Positions 21,246-35,319 are shown, numbered from the stretch's first letter. The stretch is 64,000 nucleotides of DNA from Haematobia irritans (GCF_050003625.1 NC_134398.1:203292583-203356582); one strand, 5' to 3'. Translations and numbers: made by a program. Notes: generated from the sequence alone by a model not told the origin.

Positions 21246-22095
21246 ATTCAAGGCTCTCTTTATTCATTTTGGGTATGCTCACCATTGCATCAGGGTTGCC
21301 ATCTTCCGGTAATATCATAGACCCACATATGATTTCGGTGTTCTTCACAATTATCTCCAGGACTTTGAAACACAAGACCTATTGAATTTTCTTACACTAT
21401 ATCGCTAAATAAACTTTCTCACACAATTTGCTTGAACGCGACATCGGGCGTACGTATGCAAATTATTAGTTATTATTTCCTTGCCTTACATTGTTTAACT
21501 TTAGTTTTGATGATATGAATGTGTACTCAGCTGTTTTTCCGTCCCAATGTTATAGGCAGGCCTTTGCCCCCTTCGACAAAACGGAGAATGATAAATTAAA
21601 TTTTGCACATATTTTATTTCTTTCATTTGTGTGTGTGTTTTTTTTTACTGAATACGTTTTGTTTCTATTATGATTTTTTTCCATTTATGAAAACTGGAAA
21701 ATGTTTGATATGGAAATAATTTAAAATTCAGTGTAAATTCGTTTAAAGAGAGTGTGGGGGCTGGTAATAACATTACACTTTACGTCACACTCAAATAGAA
21801 TAATTTCATTCTGCGCATTTTATTCAACATAAATCGGATTATGGAAATTTTTTTCTATGAGGCTTTTATTGTTATGTGGCGACCTTCAATTAAATTAAAA
21901 TGTTCACTTTAAAATTAAAATTATAGTGAATATTTATGAAATGATTATGATTTTACATATATGACGCAATAGAAACAAAATTGTTTGAGGGTTGGGGTCA
22001 TTTCGCCAAAATTTGGGGGAAATTTTGGGATTTATATTGAATTGTAATGCCTGGGGGATATCCTATGATACTATCCTGAGATAGCTGCTGGAATC
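21246..22095. other. Non-satellite spacer, no gene seen
   Basis: AT-rich unique sequence. One 60-codon frame (21491-21673) is low in information. No terminal repeats noticed. Confidence 0.55.
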
Positions 22096-22193
22096 TAGGT
22101 TAGGTTAGGTGGCAGCCTGATGTATCAGGCTTACTTAGACTATTCAGTCCATTCTCTGAATTAGTGCTGCCCGATTCCATGTTAAGCTCAATG
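22096..22193 (-). mobile_element. SINE 3' tail, minus strand, copy 3
   Basis: On the minus strand: GCTTAACATGGAATCGGGCA, GACTGAATAGTCTAAGTAAG, CCTGATACATCAGGCTGCCA then CCTAACCTAACCTAG. This is the 3' part of the same SINE family whose 5' part lies at 18996. The tail ends in short TAACC direct repeats; CCTGATACATCAGG can form a stem. Confidence 0.85.
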
Positions 22194-23089
22194 ATGCTCA
22201 ATGTTCCAATCTAAAAACATCCCCAAACAAGGGATCACATGTTTATATGTCCTGAAGGTACCTAAATAGATGATTTTTCAGATTTTTCAAAAATTTAATT
22301 TTTACAGTGTATAATTTATATCTTAATGGCAGATTCTCTTCAAAACTCATTAGATACAATTAAAACACAAAGGAAGGGGGTTGCCCTCTTGCGATATTGT
22401 GGTAAAGCCTATAACCGGTTTTTAGCTTTCCACATCCTTAGCTTACCACACAAAGAGAAACCATGACATTACATCCAAACAACGCCCCACCACCCTAGTC
22501 CTTATCACTGCAATAATTGCAGGCCAGCCCACCATACGGGCGAATATTCAACCCCAATGGGGTGCAATAAGGAATGAATCCATATTTCGCATTGTATTTT
22601 ATTCAAGGGATGAAATACTCGTAGATGACGCCATCTGCTGCTGCTCTTTATTATGAAATGTTCCCCCATGGGTGTCTGAAGGACTACAAATGGTCATATG
22701 AATATCCGGTATAATATTTACAATATTTTTCTGTTTTTATTAATTAATTATTTATTAACATTGCCACCATTTAGTAGGTCTTATTAAATGTGAACATGAA
22801 CAGAAAGGAAATAATTTCCTATATATTGGTTACAATATAAATATGGATTTATTTTTTCTAATATATGGTTATTGGTCATACTCCCAACCAATTCATGGCA
22901 ATTGTAATCGTAAGCAAAAGATTCCAAGATATTTGTGTTGGAGTTACTAAATAAATTACTTGGAATTGATAGGTTTGGTTGATTGCAGTAGCCTATTAAT
23001 ATGGTCACTTTGCTTAGCCACTTTAAGGTGTCTGCAATTCGATTTTGTGATAAGTGCTAACAACAAATACACTGTCAAACAAATTAAAG
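22194..23089. other. Non-satellite spacer, no gene seen
   Basis: Unique sequence with no convincing coding frame. A 74-codon minus-strand frame at 22784-23008 shows no motif. Confidence 0.55.
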
Positions 23090-25885
23090 AAATTTTTACA
23101 GAAATAACATTTTGCAAAAATGTTCAATAGAAATAAAATTTTGACCAAATTTTCTATAGAAATATTGACAAAATTTTCTTCAGAAATACAATTTTGACAA
23201 AATTTTCAACACAAATAAAATTTTGACAAAATTTTCTTTAGAAATAAAATTTTGACAAAATTTTCTATAGAAATAAAATTTTGACAAAATTTTCTATAGA
23301 AATATTGACAAAATTTTCTTTAAAAAAAAATTTTGACAAAATTTTCCACAGAAATAAAAAAAAACTTTCTATAGAAATCAAATTTTGATCAAATTTTCTG
23401 TCGAAATAAAATTTTAACACAGTTTTATAGAAATAAAATTTTGACAAAATTTTCTATAGAAATAAAATTTTTATAAAATTTTCTATAGAAACACAATTTT
23501 GACAAAAATGTTCTATAGAAATAAAATTTTGACAACATTTTCTATAGAAATAAAAATTTTGACAACATTTTCGATAGAAATAAAAATTTTGACAAAATTT
23601 TCTATAGAAATAACATTTTGACAAAATTTTTCTGTAGAAATAAAATTTTGACAAAATTTTCGATAAAATTAAAAATTTTGACAAAATTTTCTATAGAAAT
23701 AACATTTTGAGAAACTTTTCTATAGAAATAACATTTTGGAAAAAATTTCTATATAAATAAAATGTTGCAAAAATTTTCTGTAGATATACAATTTTGACAA
23801 AATCTTCTATAGAAATAAAATTTTGACAAAATTTTCTATAGAAATAACATGTTGAGAAAATTTTCTATAGAAATAAAATGTTGACAAAATTTCTCTATAG
23901 AATGAAAAATTTGACAACATTTACTGTAGAATAAAAAATTTTGACAAAATTTTATATAGAAATAAAATTTTGACAAAATTTTATACAGAAATAAAATTTT
24001 GACAAAATTTTCTATTCAAATAAAATTTTCTATAGAAATAAAATTTTGAAAAAATTTTCTATAGAAATAAAATTTTGACAAAATTTTCTATAGAAATATT
24101 GACAAAATTTTCTTTAGAAATAAAATTTTGACAAAATTTTCTACAGAAATAAATTTTTGACAAAATTTTCTATAGAAATAAAATTTTGAAAAAATTTTCT
24201 ATAGAAATATTGACAAAATTTTCTTTAGAAATAAAATTTTGACAAAATTTTCTACAGAAATAAATTTTTGACAAAATTTTCTATAGAAATAAAATTTTGA
24301 AAAAATTTTCTATAGAAATAAAATTTTGACAAAATTTTCTATAGAAATAAAATTTTGACAAAATTTTCTATAGAAATACAATTTTGACAAAATTTTCTAT
24401 AGAAAAATTGACAAAATTTTCTTTAGAAATAAAATTTTGACAAAATTTTCTACAGAAATAAATTTTTGAAAAAATTTTCTATAGAAATAAAATTTTGACA
24501 AAATTTTCTACAGAAATAAAATTTTGACAAAATTTTCTATAGAAATAAAATTTTGACAAAATTTTATACAGAAATAAAATTTTGACAAAATTTTCTATTC
24601 AAATAAAATTTTCTATAGAAATAAAATTTTGAAAAAATTTTCTATAGAAATAAAATTTTACCACATTTTCTATAGAAATAAAATTTTGACAAGCTTTTTT
24701 ATAGAAATAAAATTTTGCAAAAATTTTCTATAGATATCAAATTTTGATCAAACTTTCTGTCGAACTAAAATTTTAACACAGTTTTATAGAAATAAAATTT
24801 TGACAAATTTTCTGTGAAATAAAATTTTTATAAAATTTTAGATAGAAATAACATTTTGAGAAAATTTTCTATAGAAATAAAATGTTGCCAAATTATTCCA
24901 TACAAATAAAATTTTTATAAAATTTTCTATAGAAATAAAATTTTGAGAAAATTTTCTATAGAAATAAAATTTTGAGAAAAATTTCTATAAAATAAAATGT
25001 TTCTGTAGAAATAAAAATTTTATAAACTTTTCTATAGAAATAACATTTTGAAAAAATTTTCCATAGAAATAAAATTTTCTATAGCACAAAAAATTTGACA
25101 AAATTTTTGTATAGAACTTAAACTTTGACAAAATTTTCGATAGAAATAAAATTTTGACAAAATTGTTCTATAGAACTAAAAATTTGACAAAATTTTCAAT
25201 AGAAATAACATTTTAAGAAAATTTTCTATAGAAATACAATTTTGACAAAGTTTTCTATAAAAATAAAATTTTGACAAAATTTTCTATAGAAATAAAATTT
25301 TGAGAAGCTTTTTTATGCAAATAAAATTTTGCAAAAATTTTCTATAGACATCAAATTTTGATCAAATTTTATGTAGAAATAAAATGTTGACAACATTTTT
25401 TTATAGGACTAAAAATTTGACAAAATTTTTTATAGAAATAAAAATTTTGACAAAATTTTCTATAGAAATAAAAATTTTGACAAAATTTTCTATAGAAATA
25501 ACATTTTGAGAAAATTTTCTATAGAAATAAAATTTTGACAAAATTTTCTATAGAAATAAAATTTTGACAAAATTTTCTATAGAAATAAAATTTTGACAAA
25601 ATTTTCTATAGAAATAAAGTTTAGACAAAGTTTTCTATAGAAATAAAATGCTGCCAAAATTTTCAATACAAATAAAATTTTGATAAAATTTTGACAAAAT
25701 CCTCTATAAAAAGAAAATTTTGACAAAATATATTTGAATATTTGACAAAAATAAAATTTTGAGAAAAATTTCTATAAAATAAAATTTTTCTGTAGAAATA
25801 AAAATTTTATAAACTTTTCTATAGAAATAACATTTTGAGAAAATTTTCCATAGAAATAAAACTTTCTATAGCACAAAAAATTTGA
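23090..25885 (-). repeat. 29-bp CTATAG satellite, block 6a
   Basis: About 95 monomers in the orientation CTATAGAAATAAAATTTTGAC. A local higher-order unit with ATATTGACAAAATTTTCTTT followed by ACAGAAATAAATTTTTG recurs near 24090, 24207 and 24405. The right 1.2 kb is the left arm of a palindrome. Confidence 0.95.
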
Positions 25886-27378
25886 ATTTGAAATATAGAA
25901 AATTTTGTCAAAATTTTATTTTTATAGAAAACTTTGTCAAAATTGTATTTCTATAGAAAATTTTCTTAAAATTTTATTTCTATTGAAAATTTTGTCAAAT
26001 TTTTAGTTCTATAGAACAATTTTGTCAAAATTTTATTTCTATCGAAAATTTTGTCAAAGTTTAAGTTCTATACAAAAATTTTGTCAAATTTTTTGTGCTA
26101 TAGAAAATTTTATTTCTATGGAAAATTTTCTCAAAATGTTATTTCTATAGAAAAGTTTATAAAATTTTTATTTCTACAGAAAAATTTTATTTTATAGAAA
26201 TTTTTCTCAAAATTTTATTTTTGTCAAATATTCAAATATATTTTGTCAAAATTTTCTTTTTATAGAGGATTTTGTAAAAATTTTATCAAAATTTTATTTG
26301 TATTGAAAATTTTGGCAGCATTTTATTTCTATAGAAAACTTTGTCTAAACTTTATTTCTATAGAAAATTTTGTCAAAATTTTATTTCTATAGAAAATTTC
26401 GTCAAAATTTTATTTCAATATAAAATTTTGTCAAAATTTTATTTCTATAGAAAATTTTGTCAAAATTTTATTTCTATAGAAAATTTTGTCAAAATTTTAT
26501 TTCTATAGAAAATTTTCTCAAAATGTTATTTCTATAGAAAATTTTGTCAAAATTTTTATTTCTATAGAAAATTTTGTCAAAATTTTTATTTCTATAAAAA
26601 ATTTTGTCAAATTTTTAGTCCTATAAAAAAATGTTGTCAACATTTTATTTCTACATAAAATTTGATCAAAATTTGATGTCTATAGAAAATTTTTGCAAAA
26701 TTTTATTTGCATAAAAAAGCTTCTCAAAATTTTATTTCTATAGAAAATTTTGTCAAAATTTTATTTTTATAGAAAACTTTGTCAAAATTGTATTTCTATA
26801 GAAAATTTTCTTAAAATGTTATTTCTATTGAAAATTTTGTCAAATTTTTAGTTCTATAGAACAATTTTGTCAAAATTTTATTTCTATCGAAAATTTTGTC
26901 AAAGTTTAAGTTCTATACAAAAATTTTGTCAAATTTTTTGTGCTATAGAAAATTTTATTTCTATGGAAAATTTTTTCAAAATGTTATTTCTATAGAAAAG
27001 TTTATAAAATTTTTATTTCTACAGAAACATTTTATTTTATAGAAATTTTTCTCAAAATTTTATTTCTATAGAAAATTTTCTCAAAATTTTATTTCTATAG
27101 AAAATTTTATAAAAATTTTATTTGTATGGAATAATTTGGCAACATTTTATTTCTATAGAAAATTTTCTCAAAATGTTATTTCTATCTAAAATTTTATAAA
27201 AATTTTATTTCACAGAAAATTTGTCAAAATTTTATTTCTATAAAACTGTGTTAAAATTTTAGTTCGACAGAAAGTTTGATCAAAATTTGATGTCTATAGA
27301 AAATTTTTGCAAAATTTTATTTGCATAAAAAAGCTTCTCAAAATTTTATTTCTATAGAAAATGTGGTAAAATTTTATT
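24650..27378. repeat. Giant inverted repeat (two 1.2-1.3-kb arms) within satellite
   Basis: The left arm (about 24650-25883) reads as the near-exact reverse complement of about 26083-27378, in the same order of rare variants. Mirror pairs include TTCTATAGCACAAAAAATTT (25870; inverse near 26088), ATGCTGCCAAAATTTTCAAT (25648; inverse near 26300), AAGCTTTTTTATGCAAATAA (25306; inverse near 26700), ACTTAAACTTTGAC (25116; inverse near 26902) and TTTTACCACATTTTCTATAG (24655; inverse near 27362). The spacer between arms is about 200 bp of satellite. Confidence 0.9.
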
Positions 27379-27590
27379 TCTATAGAAAACTTTGTCAAAA
27401 TTGTATTTCTATAGAAAATTTTCTTAAAATGTTATTTCTATTGAAAATTTTGTCAAATTTTTAGTTCTATAGAACAATTTTGTCAAAATTTTATTTCTAT
27501 CGAAAATTTTGTCAAAGTTTAAGTTCTATACAAAAATTTTGTCAAATTTTTTGTGCTATAGAAAATTTTATTTCTATGGAAAATTTTCTC
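25886..27590 (+). repeat. 29-bp CTATAG satellite, block 6b (orientation reversed)
   Basis: The array flips to TTTCTATAGAAAATTTTGTCAA at about 25886 and back at about 27590. A segment of about 200 bp carrying GAAAACTTTGTCAAAATTGT, GAACAATTTTGTC, AAGTTTAAGTTCTATACAAA and TTTTTTGTGCTATAG occurs three times, near 25927, 26773 and 27386. Confidence 0.93.
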
Positions 27591-28790
27591 AAAATTTTAC
27601 AAAATTTTCTATAGAAATAAAATGTTGCCAAAATTTTCTTTATAAATAAACTTTTGATAAAATTTCCTATAGAAATAAATTTTTGATAAAATTTTCTATA
27701 GAAATATAATTTTGAGAAAATTTTCTACAGAAATACAATTTTTCTGTAGAAATAAAATTTTTATAAAATTTTCTATAGAAATAAAATTTTTATACAATTT
27801 TCTATAGAAATCAAATTTTCTCTAGAACTAAAATTTTGTCAAAATTTTATCTAGAAATAACATTTTGAGAAAATTTTCTATAGAAATAAAATTTTAGAAC
27901 CAAAAAGTTTTCTATAGAAATAAAATCAAATTTTCTATAGAACTAAAAGTTTGTCAAATTTTTCTATAGAGCTAAAATTTTCCATAGAAATAAAATTTTG
28001 ACAAAATTTTCTATAGTAATAAAATTTTGCCAAAGTTTTCTACAGAAATAAAATTTTGACGAAATTTTCTATAGAAATAACATTTTGTCAAAATTTTTTA
28101 TAGAACTAAAATTTTGACAACATTTTCTACAGAAATAAAATTTTGACAAAATTTTCTTTAGAAATAAAATTTTGACGAAATTTTCTATAGAAATAACATT
28201 TTGTCAAAATTTTTTATAGAACTAAAATTTTGACAACATTTTCTACAGAAATAAAATTTTGACAAAATTTTCTTTAGAAATAAAATTTTGACGAAATTTT
28301 CTATAGAAATAACATTTTGTCAAAATTTTTTATAGAACTAAAATTTTTACAACATTTTCTACAGAAAAAAAATTTTGACGAAATTTTCTATAGAAATAAC
28401 ATTTTGTCAAAATTTTCTATAGTAATAAAATTTAGCCAAAGTTTTCTACAGAAATAAAATTTTGACGAAATATTCTATAGAAATAAAATTTTGCAAACAT
28501 TTTCTATAGAAATCAAATTTTGATCAAATTTTCTGTAGAATTAAATTTTGACACAGTTTTCTATAGAAATAAAATTTTCGGAAAATTTTCTATAGAAATA
28601 ACATTTTGTCAAAAATTCTTATAGAAATAATATATTTACAAAATTTTCTATAGAAATAAAATTTTGACAAAAATTTCTATAGAAATAAAATTTTGACAAA
28701 AATTTCCATAGAAATAAAATATTGACAACATTTTTTTTTTTAGAAATAAAATTTTCTATAGAAATGAATTTTTTAGAAAATTTTGCTGGT
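27591..28790 (-). repeat. 29-bp CTATAG satellite, block 6c
   Basis: The orientation returns to CTATAGAAATAAAATTTTGAC. A four-monomer unit marked GACGAAATTTTCTATAG recurs at 28058, 28174, 28290 and 28377 (116, 116 and 87 bp, that is 4, 4 and 3 monomers). Confidence 0.93.
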
Positions 28791-28794
28791 AATG

Positions 28795-29814
28795 TCAAAT
28801 TTGGGTAGGCTAATATAGAAAAAAATACTCTTACCGCATTTGCAAACACAATTTGTTTTTAAAATTACCTGAAAGTAAACAAAGAAACGATTTTAATAAA
28901 ATATAAAAAAATTGCGCTGACAAAATAAATTGTTGTGACAAGGTTCCTTGCCTTTAAAGACCAAATATTAGTGATTTTTATTCCTAAATTAAAGGCAATA
29001 AAAATTGTACGAATTATTAAAAAACTTTTTTTTTAAGCAATTTATTTTTTTGCAGTGTCTAAAGCCCACAGTGACTAAAAGCCCATTCTGCCAAAACCAT
29101 TGCCCTGCTATAACGCTGTAATATTTTATGGGTTTTCTTTATAGGGGGTCTTGTGTTTGGTGTTACTCAACGTCAAAGCTCACATTTTTCCTTGTCGTAA
29201 CTTACAAAGTCACCACCATCGCCACCACATATTTTTTGGGGGAAAAGGGATGAAATTATTGGCGAGAGGGAGAGTTTGCAAATGGGGGATTCCAGTCACA
29301 ATGTCGTCGTAGCCGGCCACCAACAAATAAAACAAAAACACCAAACTAGTCAATTACAACGAATATCTGGGCAATGTCTATGAGAGGGAGAGAGAGCGAG
29401 CTTTGGATTTTCAGGGGCACAAGAAATGCGGGGATAGTTTGCTGGCATTAGGAAAACATAACTTGAATACTTGCAAGAGTTTTATTGAATTTCAATTTGG
29501 TTGTAGAGCATTTGTAAGGTCTAAGTTGCTTTGCTATGAAGAATTCGTTGCCACTCATAGATATGAAAAATATGACCATTTATGATTATTACAAATACCA
29601 AGAGCAGATATCGTTATCATATGTGACCGGTGACCAGCTGACTTTTATGTATGATAAACTGAGAAAAAATATATTTTTTATAATAAACTCTAAAAAATAT
29701 ATTTTTATGAAAAAAAACCTTTAATAAAGATGATGATGAAATTTAAAAACAAGCTATATAAATTAAGATCTTAGGTAAATGTAATGCAAAAGTTAAAGTT
29801 AAAACAAATTTCTC
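28795..29814. other. Non-satellite spacer, no gene seen
   Basis: Unique sequence with a short GA-rich run (GAGAGGGAGAGAGAGCGAG, 29382). Overlapping 60-codon frames at 29403-29724 have no recognisable homology. TTTTTTTGCAGTGTCTAAAG at 29047 weakly resembles the start of the conserved module seen at 38066 and 63162. Confidence 0.5.
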
Positions 29815-32800
29815 CAGAAATTTTTATTTCTAGAGAAATTTTTCGGAAAATCCTTTTCCTATTAAAAATTATTGTCGAAACTTTCTAAACTTTTTTTAAT
29901 CTAAAAAGATTTTCCGAAGTACAATTTTCTATAGAAATAAAATTACGAACAGATTCTCGACAAAATACTTTGACGAAAATCTATAGAAATTTTATTTGTC
30001 GAAAATTTCTTCGTAATTTTATTTCTATAGAAAATTTCATGGAAATTTTATTAGTACAGAAAATTTCGTTGAAATTTATTTCAATACGTACATAATTTCG
30101 TCGAAATTTAATTTCTAACGAAAATTTCGTCGAAAATTTAATTCTATACAAACTTTCGTCAAAATTTTATTTATATAGAAATTTGTGTCGAAATTTTATT
30201 AATATGGAAATTTTCTTCGAAATTTTATTCCTGTATAAATTTTCTTCGAAATTTTATTCCTGTATAAAATTTCATCGAAATTTTATTTCAATAGAAAATT
30301 TCGTCGAAATTTTATTTCAATAGAAAATTTCGTCGAAATTTTATTTCAATAGAAAATTTCGTCGAAATTTTATTTCTATAGAAAATTTTGTCGAAATTTT
30401 ATTTCTATAGAAAATTTTCTACAATTTTATCTCTACATAAAATTTCGTCGAAATTTTATTTCTATAGAAAACTTCGTCGAAATATTATTTCTATAGAAAA
30501 TTTCGTAGAAATTTTATTTCAATAGCAAATGTTTTCAAATTTTTTTATTTCTGGGAAAAAACGTCAAAATTTCATATCTATAGAAAATTTTACCAAAAGT
30601 TTATTTCTATAGAAAATTTCCAGTGAATTTTGTTTCTATAGAAAATGTCGATAATTTCATCGAAATTGTATTTCCAAAAAAACATCGTCAAAATTTTAGT
30701 TCTATAGAAAATGTTGTCAAATTATATTTCTATAGAAAATTTTGCTAAAAATTTATTTCTATGGAAAATTTTGTCGTAGTTTTATTTTTATTGAAAACTT
30801 CGTCAGAATTTTATTTCTATGGAAAATTTCGTCGAAGTTTTATTTGTTTCTATAGAAAAATTTTTCGAGAATTCTTCGTAACTTTATTTCTAGAAAAAAA
30901 AAATCGTCAAATGTTTAGTTATATAGAAACAGTTGTCAAAATTATATTTCTATAGAAAATTTTGCTAAAATTTTGTCTAAAGAAAATTTTGTCAAAATTA
31001 TATTTCTATAGAAAATTTTCCTACAATTTTGCTAAAAATTTATTTCTAAAGAGAATTTCATCAAAATTTTATTTCAATAGAAAATTGCTTCAAAATTTTA
31101 TTTCTAAAGAAAATTTCGTCGAAATTTTATTTCTATAAAAAATTTCGTCGAAATTTTATTTCTATAGAAAATTTCGTCGAAATTTTATTTATAAAGAACA
31201 TTTTAGGAAAATGTTATTTTTTTTTTTGTTTGATTTTATTTGTATAGGAAATATGGTCGAATTTTACTTCTATAGAAAATTTCGTCAAAATTTTATTTCT
31301 ATTAAAATTGTTGTCAAAATTATATTTCTTTAGAAAATTTTGGGCAAATTTTATTTCAATTATACTTTATTTGTATAGGAAATATAGTCGAATTTTATTT
31401 CTATTACAAATTTTTAGAAAATTTAATTTTTTAGAAAATTTCGGCCAAATTTTATTTCTATAGACATTTTAATTCAAATTTTATTTCTATAGAAAATTTC
31501 GCTAAGAAATAAAATTTCATCTTATAGAAAATTTTGTCGAGAATCTCGTCGTAATTTTATTTCTACAGAAATTTTTGTCGAAATTCTATTTATATGGAAA
31601 TTTTCTTCGAAATTTCATTTCTGTACAAAATTTTGTCGAAATCTTAGTTCTTAGAAAAAGTTGTCAAAATTTTATTTCTATAGAAAATTTCGTCGAATTT
31701 TTATTTCTATAGAAAATTTCGTCGAATTCTTATTGCTATAGAAAATTTTGTGGAAATTTTATTTCTATAGAAAATTTTATTTCTATAGAACATTTTAGGA
31801 AAATGTTATTCCTATTAATTTTTTTAATTTTATTTGTATAGGAAATATGGTCGAATTTTATTTCAATAGAAAATTTCGTCAAAATTTTATTTCTATAGAA
31901 GTTTTTGTCAAAATTATATTTCTTTAGAAAATTCTGTTACAAATTTTAAGCAAATTTTATTTCAATTAGACATGTATTTGTATAGGAAATATAGTCGAAT
32001 TTTATTTCTATTACAAGTTTTTAGAAATTTTCGGCTAAATTTTAGTTCTAGATATTTTAATTGAAATTTTATTTCTATAGAAAATTTCGTTACAGAACTA
32101 AGATTTCGTCTTATAGAAAATTCTGTCCAGAATTTTGTCGTAATTTGATTTCTATAGAATATTTCGTCAATATTTTATTTATATAGAATTTTTTGTCGAA
32201 ATTTTATTTATATGGAAATTTTCTTCAAAATTTCATTTCTGTCGAAATTTTGTCGAAATCTTAGTTCCTTAGAAAATTTTGTTAAAATTTTATTTCTATA
32301 GAAAATTTTGTCGAAATGTTATTTCTATAGATAATTTCGTCGAAATTTCATTTCAATAGAAAATTTCGTCGAAATTTTATTTCTATAGGAAAGTTCTATA
32401 GAAATTTTTGTCAAAATTTTACTTCTATAGAAAATTTTATTTATTTATTTTTATCTATTTATTTTTATTTATTTATTTTTATAGAAAAGTTCGTCGAAAT
32501 TTTATTTCTATAGAAAATTTCGTCGAAATTTTATTAATATAAAAAATTTCGTCGAAATTTTATTTCTATATGACATTTTAGGAAAATGTTATTCCTATTA
32601 TTTTTTTTTTAATTTTATTTCTATAGAAAATTTCGTCAAAATTTTATTTCTATGGACATTTTGTCAAAATTATATTTCTATAGAAAATTTTGTTAAAACA
32701 TTTTAGGCAAATTTTATTCCAATTAAACTTGTATTTGTATAAGGAAATATAGTCGAATTTTATTTCTATTACAAATTTGTAGAAAATTTCATTTCTTAGA

Positions 32801-34460
32801 AAATTTCGGCCAAATTTTTTTTCCATAGACATTTTAATTGAAATTTTATTTCTATAGAAATATTCGTTATAGACATAAAATTTCGTCGTATAGAAAATTT
32901 TGTCGAGAATTTCGTCGTAATTTAATTTCTATAGAATACTTCGTCAATATTTTATTTATATAGAATTTTTTGTTTTTTTCTTCAAAATTTCATTTCTGTA
33001 CAAAATTTTGTCGAAATCTTAGTTCTTTAGAAAATTTTGTTAAAATTTTATTTCTATAGAAAATTTCGTCGAAATGTTATTTCTAAATATAGTTTCGTCG
33101 ATTTTTTTTTTTTTTCTATAGAAAATTTCGTCGAAATTTTATTTCTGTAGAAAATTTCGTCGAAATTTTATTTCTATAGGAAAGTTCTATAGAATTTTTT
33201 GTCAAAATTTTATTTCTATAGAAAATTTCGTCGAAATTTTATTTCTATAGAAAATTTAGTCGACATTTTATTTCTAAAGAAAATTTCGTCGAAATTTTAT
33301 TACTATAAAAAATTTCGTCGAAATTTTACTTCTATAGAAAATTTCGTCGAAATTTTATTTCTATAGATAGTTTCGTCGAAATTTTATTTCTATAGAAAAT
33401 TTAGTCGACATTTTATTTCTAAAGAAAATTTCGTCGAAATTTTATTACTATAAAAAAATTCGTGGAAATTTTACTTCTATAGAAAATTTCGTCGAAATTT
33501 TATTTCTATAGATAATTTCGTCGAAATTTTATTTCTATAGAAAATTTCGTCAAAGTTTTATTTAAATGGAAAATTTCGTCTAATTTTGATTTATGTTTAA
33601 AATATTATTGAAATTTTATTTCTTTAGAAAATTTTGTCAAAATTTTATTTCTATAGAACATTTTGTCAAAATTTTTATTTCTATAGAAAAATTCGTCGAA
33701 ATTTTATCTGTATAGAAAATATTATTGAAATAGTATTTCTATAGAAAATTTCATCGAAATTTTATTTCTATAGAAAAATTTCTTCGAAATATTTCAAAAC
33801 TTTATTTCAATATTTTATTTTCGTCAATATTTTATTTCTTTAGAAATTTTTGTCGAAATTTTATTTATATGGAAATTTTGTCGAAATCTTAGTTTCTTAT
33901 AAAATTTTAATCCTATAGAATATTTCGTCAAAATTTTATTTCTATAAAAAATTTCGTCAAAATTTTATTTCTATTAAAAATTTCGTCGAAATTCTATTTC
34001 CATAGAAAATTTCGTCGAAATTTTATGTCTATAGAAAATTTCGTCGAAATTTTATGTCTATACAAAATTTCGTCGAAATTTTATGTCTATACAAAATTTC
34101 GTCGAAATTTTTAGTTCTATAGAAAAATTTCGTCGAAATTTTATTTCTATAGAAAAATTTCGTCGAAATTTTATTTCTATAGAAAATTTCGTCAAAATTT
34201 TATTTCTATAGAAAATTTCGTCAAAGTTTTATTTAAATGGAAAATTTTGTCTAATTTTTATTTATGTTTAAAATATTATTGAATTTTTTTTTTCTTTAGA
34301 AAATTTTGTCAAAATTTTATTTCTATAGAAAATTTTGTCAAAATTTTTATTTCAATAGAAAAATTCGTCGAAATTTTATTTCTATAGAAAATATTGTCAA
34401 AATTTCTGCAGAAAATTTCGTCGAAATTTTATTTCTATATAGAAAATTTCGCCCAAAATT
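29815..34460 (+). repeat. 29-bp CTATAG satellite, CGTCG variant block (4.6 kb)
   Basis: Dominant monomer TTTCTATAGAAAATTTCGTCGAAATTTTA (read as TTTCTATAGAAAATTTCG then TCGAAATTTTA). GTC of other blocks is replaced by CGTCG. Segments around GGAAATATGGTCGAATTTTA and TTTTAGGAAAATGTTATT recur near 31200, 31795 and 32575, a higher-order period of roughly 600-780 bp. A TTTA-rich run lies at 32441-32481. Confidence 0.95.
32441..32481. repeat. (ATTT)n-like microsatellite inside satellite
   Basis: Runs of ATTTATTTATTTTT and TATTTATTTTTATTT interrupt the 29-bp array. Confidence 0.9.
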
Positions 34461-35319
34461 TAAATAACAAAAAAATAATAATTTCTTGAACAAAAAAAAA
34501 ATAGACAACTACTTTTTTTACTTATATAAGGAAAATTTATCATTAATAATACATTGAAAAAAATATTCCCTAATAGTATGAAATATTTCGTTCGAATTCT
34601 TTCATTAGTTCAATTTTAATGAAACTTTACGTCAATTTAACGTAAAGTTTTTCTCAACTAGTGATAAACCATGTACACCGAAAAAAAAACCTTTAAAATC
34701 AACATTTTTCAAAGTGTTTCAAACCTCTGGTCATAATAACAAATGCACTACCATATTTATTCGCATTCGATTGGCCCCTTTTTGTTTTACTCTTTTATGG
34801 GATTTCCAAAACAAGTGATGGTTATCGTCTATCCGATTCACAAACTAGTTCAATTGAAATTTTGTAATAAACACGAACGGAATAGATAGACTAACGGATA
34901 GATATGCGTATGGTCGAACGTGGTGAATGGAAATATTTTTTTCTTTTTTTTTCAATTTTTGTAAGCATTGATATAATGCTTATAACAAGATTCGTAATAA
35001 TTGAAAAAAAAAGCTAACAAAACATAAGACATAATATAACCGGGGGTATGTTAAAACATTTTTGCAATGCGTTGTAATGACATTATAGCAACATTTCTGG
35101 TTGTTTTTAATGTTAGGCATTCCACAAAATATACACTCTACTGAATTGAATTAAAGGCACAGCATGGGATAAATAACAAGACAATCCGGCAATTGAGCAC
35201 AATGATTACTATTTACATTTGGAGTTGGAATTGGATACAAAGCCCACTACAATGTTGCAATGATTTTATCGGAGAGTTGTATTGCTTTCAAATACAAAAT
35301 TGGATCGGAATTTAGAGAA
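34461..35319. other. Non-satellite spacer with one strong hairpin
   Basis: No gene seen. A perfect 11-bp stem (AAACTTTACGT, loop CAATTTA, ACGTAAAGTTT) lies at 34622-34650. Confidence 0.6.
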
